From: Blastococcus sp. VKM Ac-2987
GTDB taxonomy: Bacteria; Actinomycetota; Actinomycetes; Mycobacteriales; Geodermatophilaceae
Assembly (NCBI RefSeq): GCF_026967805.1
Contig: NZ_JAPVBG010000001.1
Location: 449,143-513,142 of the forward strand
Length of the DNA: 64,000 nt
Direction of reading: 5' to 3'
Shown here piece by piece: positions 62,517 through 64,000 of this stretch. The notes below the pieces were generated by a model, which saw only the letters and a list, made by a program, of their open reading frames with translations, searched no databases and had not been told where the DNA came from. The first letter of the stretch is position 1, and each line of letters opens with the position of its first letter. A program made the translations under genes and the position numbers.

Positions 62517-63443
62517 GTGCACGACGTCCTCGACCTGCTCGGTCCCACCCGTGTGTCGTCCACGGCGGCCCTGTCGCGGTCCGTCGCACCCCGGACCATC
62601 GGGCGCTGGCTCGCCGGTGGGCGCCTCGTGCAACTGCACCCCGGCTGGGTCACGGTGCCCGAACTCGTCGACGACTGGGCGGTGCGCGCCCAGGCAGCCG
62701 CCTCCTACTGCGGAGGGCCGCTCAGCCACTGGAGCGCGCTGGCCGTCCACGGCCTCGCGGAGGAGTACACCCGGCTGGACGTCACGGTGCCGTCCGGGTC
62801 GCGGGTGCGCTCGTCACGCTGGCTGCGCGTGCACCGGAGCCGGCTGCCATCCGGGCTGACCACGGCGCGAGGGCTGGTGACGACGCCGGTGAGCCGGGCC
62901 CTGGTCGACACCTGGGGCGACGCGTACCGCCGAACAGCGATGCGCGTCTCTCCCGGCCTGGCCCGGGCAGCGGTGCTGCGTGCGGTGCAGCGACGGTGCG
63001 TTCGGCCGACCCAGGTGGCGGCCGAACTGGACCGCCGCCCCAATCTGCCCGGTCGGGCCGCGCTGGACGAACTGCTGGGGCTCGTCGCCGGCGGGAGCCA
63101 CAGCGAGCTGGAGATCTTCGGCCTCCAGCAGATCCTCACCGTTCCGGGGCTGCCTGAGTGCCGGCGCCAGCACCGGGTGCACCTGCCCGACGGGCCCGTC
63201 CTCCTCGATGCCGCCTGGCCCGAGGTGAGGCTGGCGGTCGAGCTGGACGGTGCTGCCTTCCACGGCTCGGAGGAGGCGCGGGAACGGGACCTGCGCCGAG
63301 ACGCCGCACTGGCCGTGCTGGGTTGGCAGACGCTGCGCTTCAGCTACCGACGGGCGACGTCGGATCCGGCGGGCTGCCGCGCCCAGATCGCGGGCATCTA
63401 CCGCCGCCGTCTCGGCGTTGTCCCCTGGGAGGACATTCGGTGA
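62517..63443 (+). CDS. DUF559/Vsr-like endonuclease-fold protein with AbiEi-type N-terminus
   Basis: The 308-residue protein has an N-terminal winged-helix-like region (LDLLGPTRVSSTAALSRSVA, RTIGRWLAGGRLVQLHPGW) resembling AbiEi antitoxin-type proteins, a middle region and a C-terminal DUF559 domain. DUF559 is a Vsr-like PD-(D/E)XK fold: VRLAVELDGAAFHGSEEARER, DLRRDAALAVLGWQTLRFSY. Catalytic-type E, D and H/Q residues appear present. These proteins are abundant in actinobacteria and uncharacterised. A role in DNA repair or defence is only suggested. GTG 62511 is an alternative start. Confidence 0.82.
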   Translation: MHDVLDLLGPTRVSSTAALSRSVAPRTIGRWLAGGRLVQLHPGWVTVPELVDDWAVRAQAAASYCGGPLSHWSALAVHGLAEEYTRLDVTVPSGSRVRSSRWLRVHRSRLPSGLTTARGLVTTPVSRALVDTWGDAYRRTAMRVSPGLARAAVLRAVQRRCVRPTQVAAELDRRPNLPGRAALDELLGLVAGGSHSELEIFGLQQILTVPGLPECRRQHRVHLPDGPVLLDAAWPEVRLAVELDGAAFHGSEEARERDLRRDAALAVLGWQTLRFSYRRATSDPAGCRAQIAGIYRRRLGVVPWEDIR

Positions 63444-63516
63444 GCGCGAACGTCCTCGGCAGGGTCATCGCCTCGGGCACGTCCGGGAACGGTCCCGGAA
63501 CGACCCGGACAACGCA

Positions 63517-63550
63517 GCGAGCCCGCCCCCGGGATCGGGGACGGGCTCGC
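63517..63550. terminator. clpX terminator hairpin
   Basis: GCGAGCCCGCCCCCG and CGGGGACGGGCTCGC form a 15-bp stem with a single C-A mismatch and a GGAT loop. It lies between the convergent DUF559 and clpX genes and can serve both. Confidence 0.83.
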
Positions 63551-63568
63551 AGACGAATCAGCGGGAGG

Positions 63569-64000
63569 TCAGGCCGACTTCTCGCGGGGGGCGCGGGTGG
63601 GCTTGCGCGGCACGATGGTCGGGTTGACGTGCTCCAGCACGACCTCCTTGGTGATCACCACGGAGGCGACGTCCTCACGGCTGGGGATGTCGTACATGAC
63701 CGACTGGAGCACCTCCTCCATGATCGCGCGGAGCCCGCGGGCACCGGTGCCGCGGAGGATCGCCTGGTCGGCGACCGACTCGAGCGCGTCGTCGGTGAAC
63801 TCCAGCTCCACCCCGTCGAGCTCGAAGAGCTTCCGGTACTGGCGGACCAAGGCGTTCTTCGGCTGGGTCAGGATGTTGATCAGCGCCTGACGGTCCAGCT
63901 TGCGGACGCTGGTGATCACCGGGAGCCGGCCGATGAACTCCGGGATCATGCCGAACTTCAGCAGGTCCTCGGGCATGACCTCGGCGAACGCGTTGGCGTC
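63569..64000 (-). CDS. clpX: ATP-dependent Clp protease ATP-binding subunit ClpX (C-terminal part)
   Basis: The 143 visible residues are the C-terminal end: [29 protein letters not shown] with sensor residues, [38 protein letters not shown] with the arginine of sensor 2, and a short basic tail. ClpX unfolds substrates for ClpP. The gene continues past the right edge, so the zinc-binding and Walker domains are not seen. Confidence 0.96.
   Translation of the reverse strand, partial: DANAFAEVMPEDLLKFGMIPEFIGRLPVITSVRKLDRQALINILTQPKNALVRQYRKLFELDGVELEFTDDALESVADQAILRGTGARGLRAIMEEVLQSVMYDIPSREDVASVVITKEVVLEHVNPTIVPRKPTRAPREKSA

Overview
The window is very GC-rich and densely coded, with stacked ATGA/GTGA stop-start overlaps, many GTG starts and, by my count, 59 of 63 visible stop codons TGA. 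This points to an actinobacterium. From about 29.8 kb to the right edge the order lepA, rpsT, holA, comEC, comEA, degV, gpgP-like phosphatase, rsfS, nadD, proA, proB, obgE, rpmA, rplU, rne, ndk, folC, valS, clpX follows the order I recall for the Mycobacterium tuberculosis Rv2404c-Rv2457c region. A selenocysteine tRNA whose anticodon reads CUA instead of UCA narrows the likely source to the Geodermatophilaceae (Blastococcus, Geodermatophilus, Modestobacter). UAG-decoding tRNA-Sec has been reported from that family, to my recollection. The family assignment is an inference.

Layout. 0-3 kb: branched-chain amino acid type ABC transporter (livJ, two strong hairpins, livH, livM cut by the edge). 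3.2-6.5 kb: a PhnDCE-type transporter resembling the putative selenate transporter family, preceded by a 10-codon leader ORF whose UAG stop overlaps the phnD start. 6.7-10.2 kb: heat-shock block rsmE-dnaJ-hrcA with a CIRCE operator, and a divergent small conserved gene. 10.2-13.6 kb: two-component system with its own ABC exporter. 13.7-17.8 kb: DksA-type zinc finger protein, hemW, enoyl-CoA hydratase, a MarR regulator and its divergent mycothiol-type partner. 17.8-22.7 kb: the complete selenocysteine machinery (selB, selA and tRNA-Sec on one strand; a WYL protein and selD on the other). 22.8-29.8 kb: accessory genes (secreted protein, EamA and SMR transporters, TetR plus oxidoreductase, an HTH/Clp-N pair, an LprG/P55-like lipoprotein-exporter pair).

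29.8-64 kb is largely core housekeeping: MOSC, lepA/rpsT, a competence/holA block, the nadD-rsfS-gpgP block, VWA/MoxR, proline synthesis with def, the obgE-rpmA-rplU-rne ribosome/RNA decay block, two tRNA/radical-SAM-type genes, ndk-DUF4233-folC, valS, and the 3' end of clpX. A small XRE regulator/membrane protein cassette (54.6-55.4 kb) is inserted in it.

The most notable theme is selenium. All four Sec-pathway genes, a tRNA-Sec that should decode UAG, and a putative selenium oxyanion importer lie within 20 kb. The importer's start codon overlaps a UAG that is followed by a hairpin with a GGUC loop like the E. coli SECIS. I propose, as a hypothesis only, that this is a selenium-sensing translational switch. 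The other theme is structured intergenic DNA: a 77-bp composite palindromic element in two near-identical inverted copies 48 kb apart, and several perfect 17-23 bp hairpins between convergent genes. No insertion sequences, rRNA or CRISPR arrays were seen.
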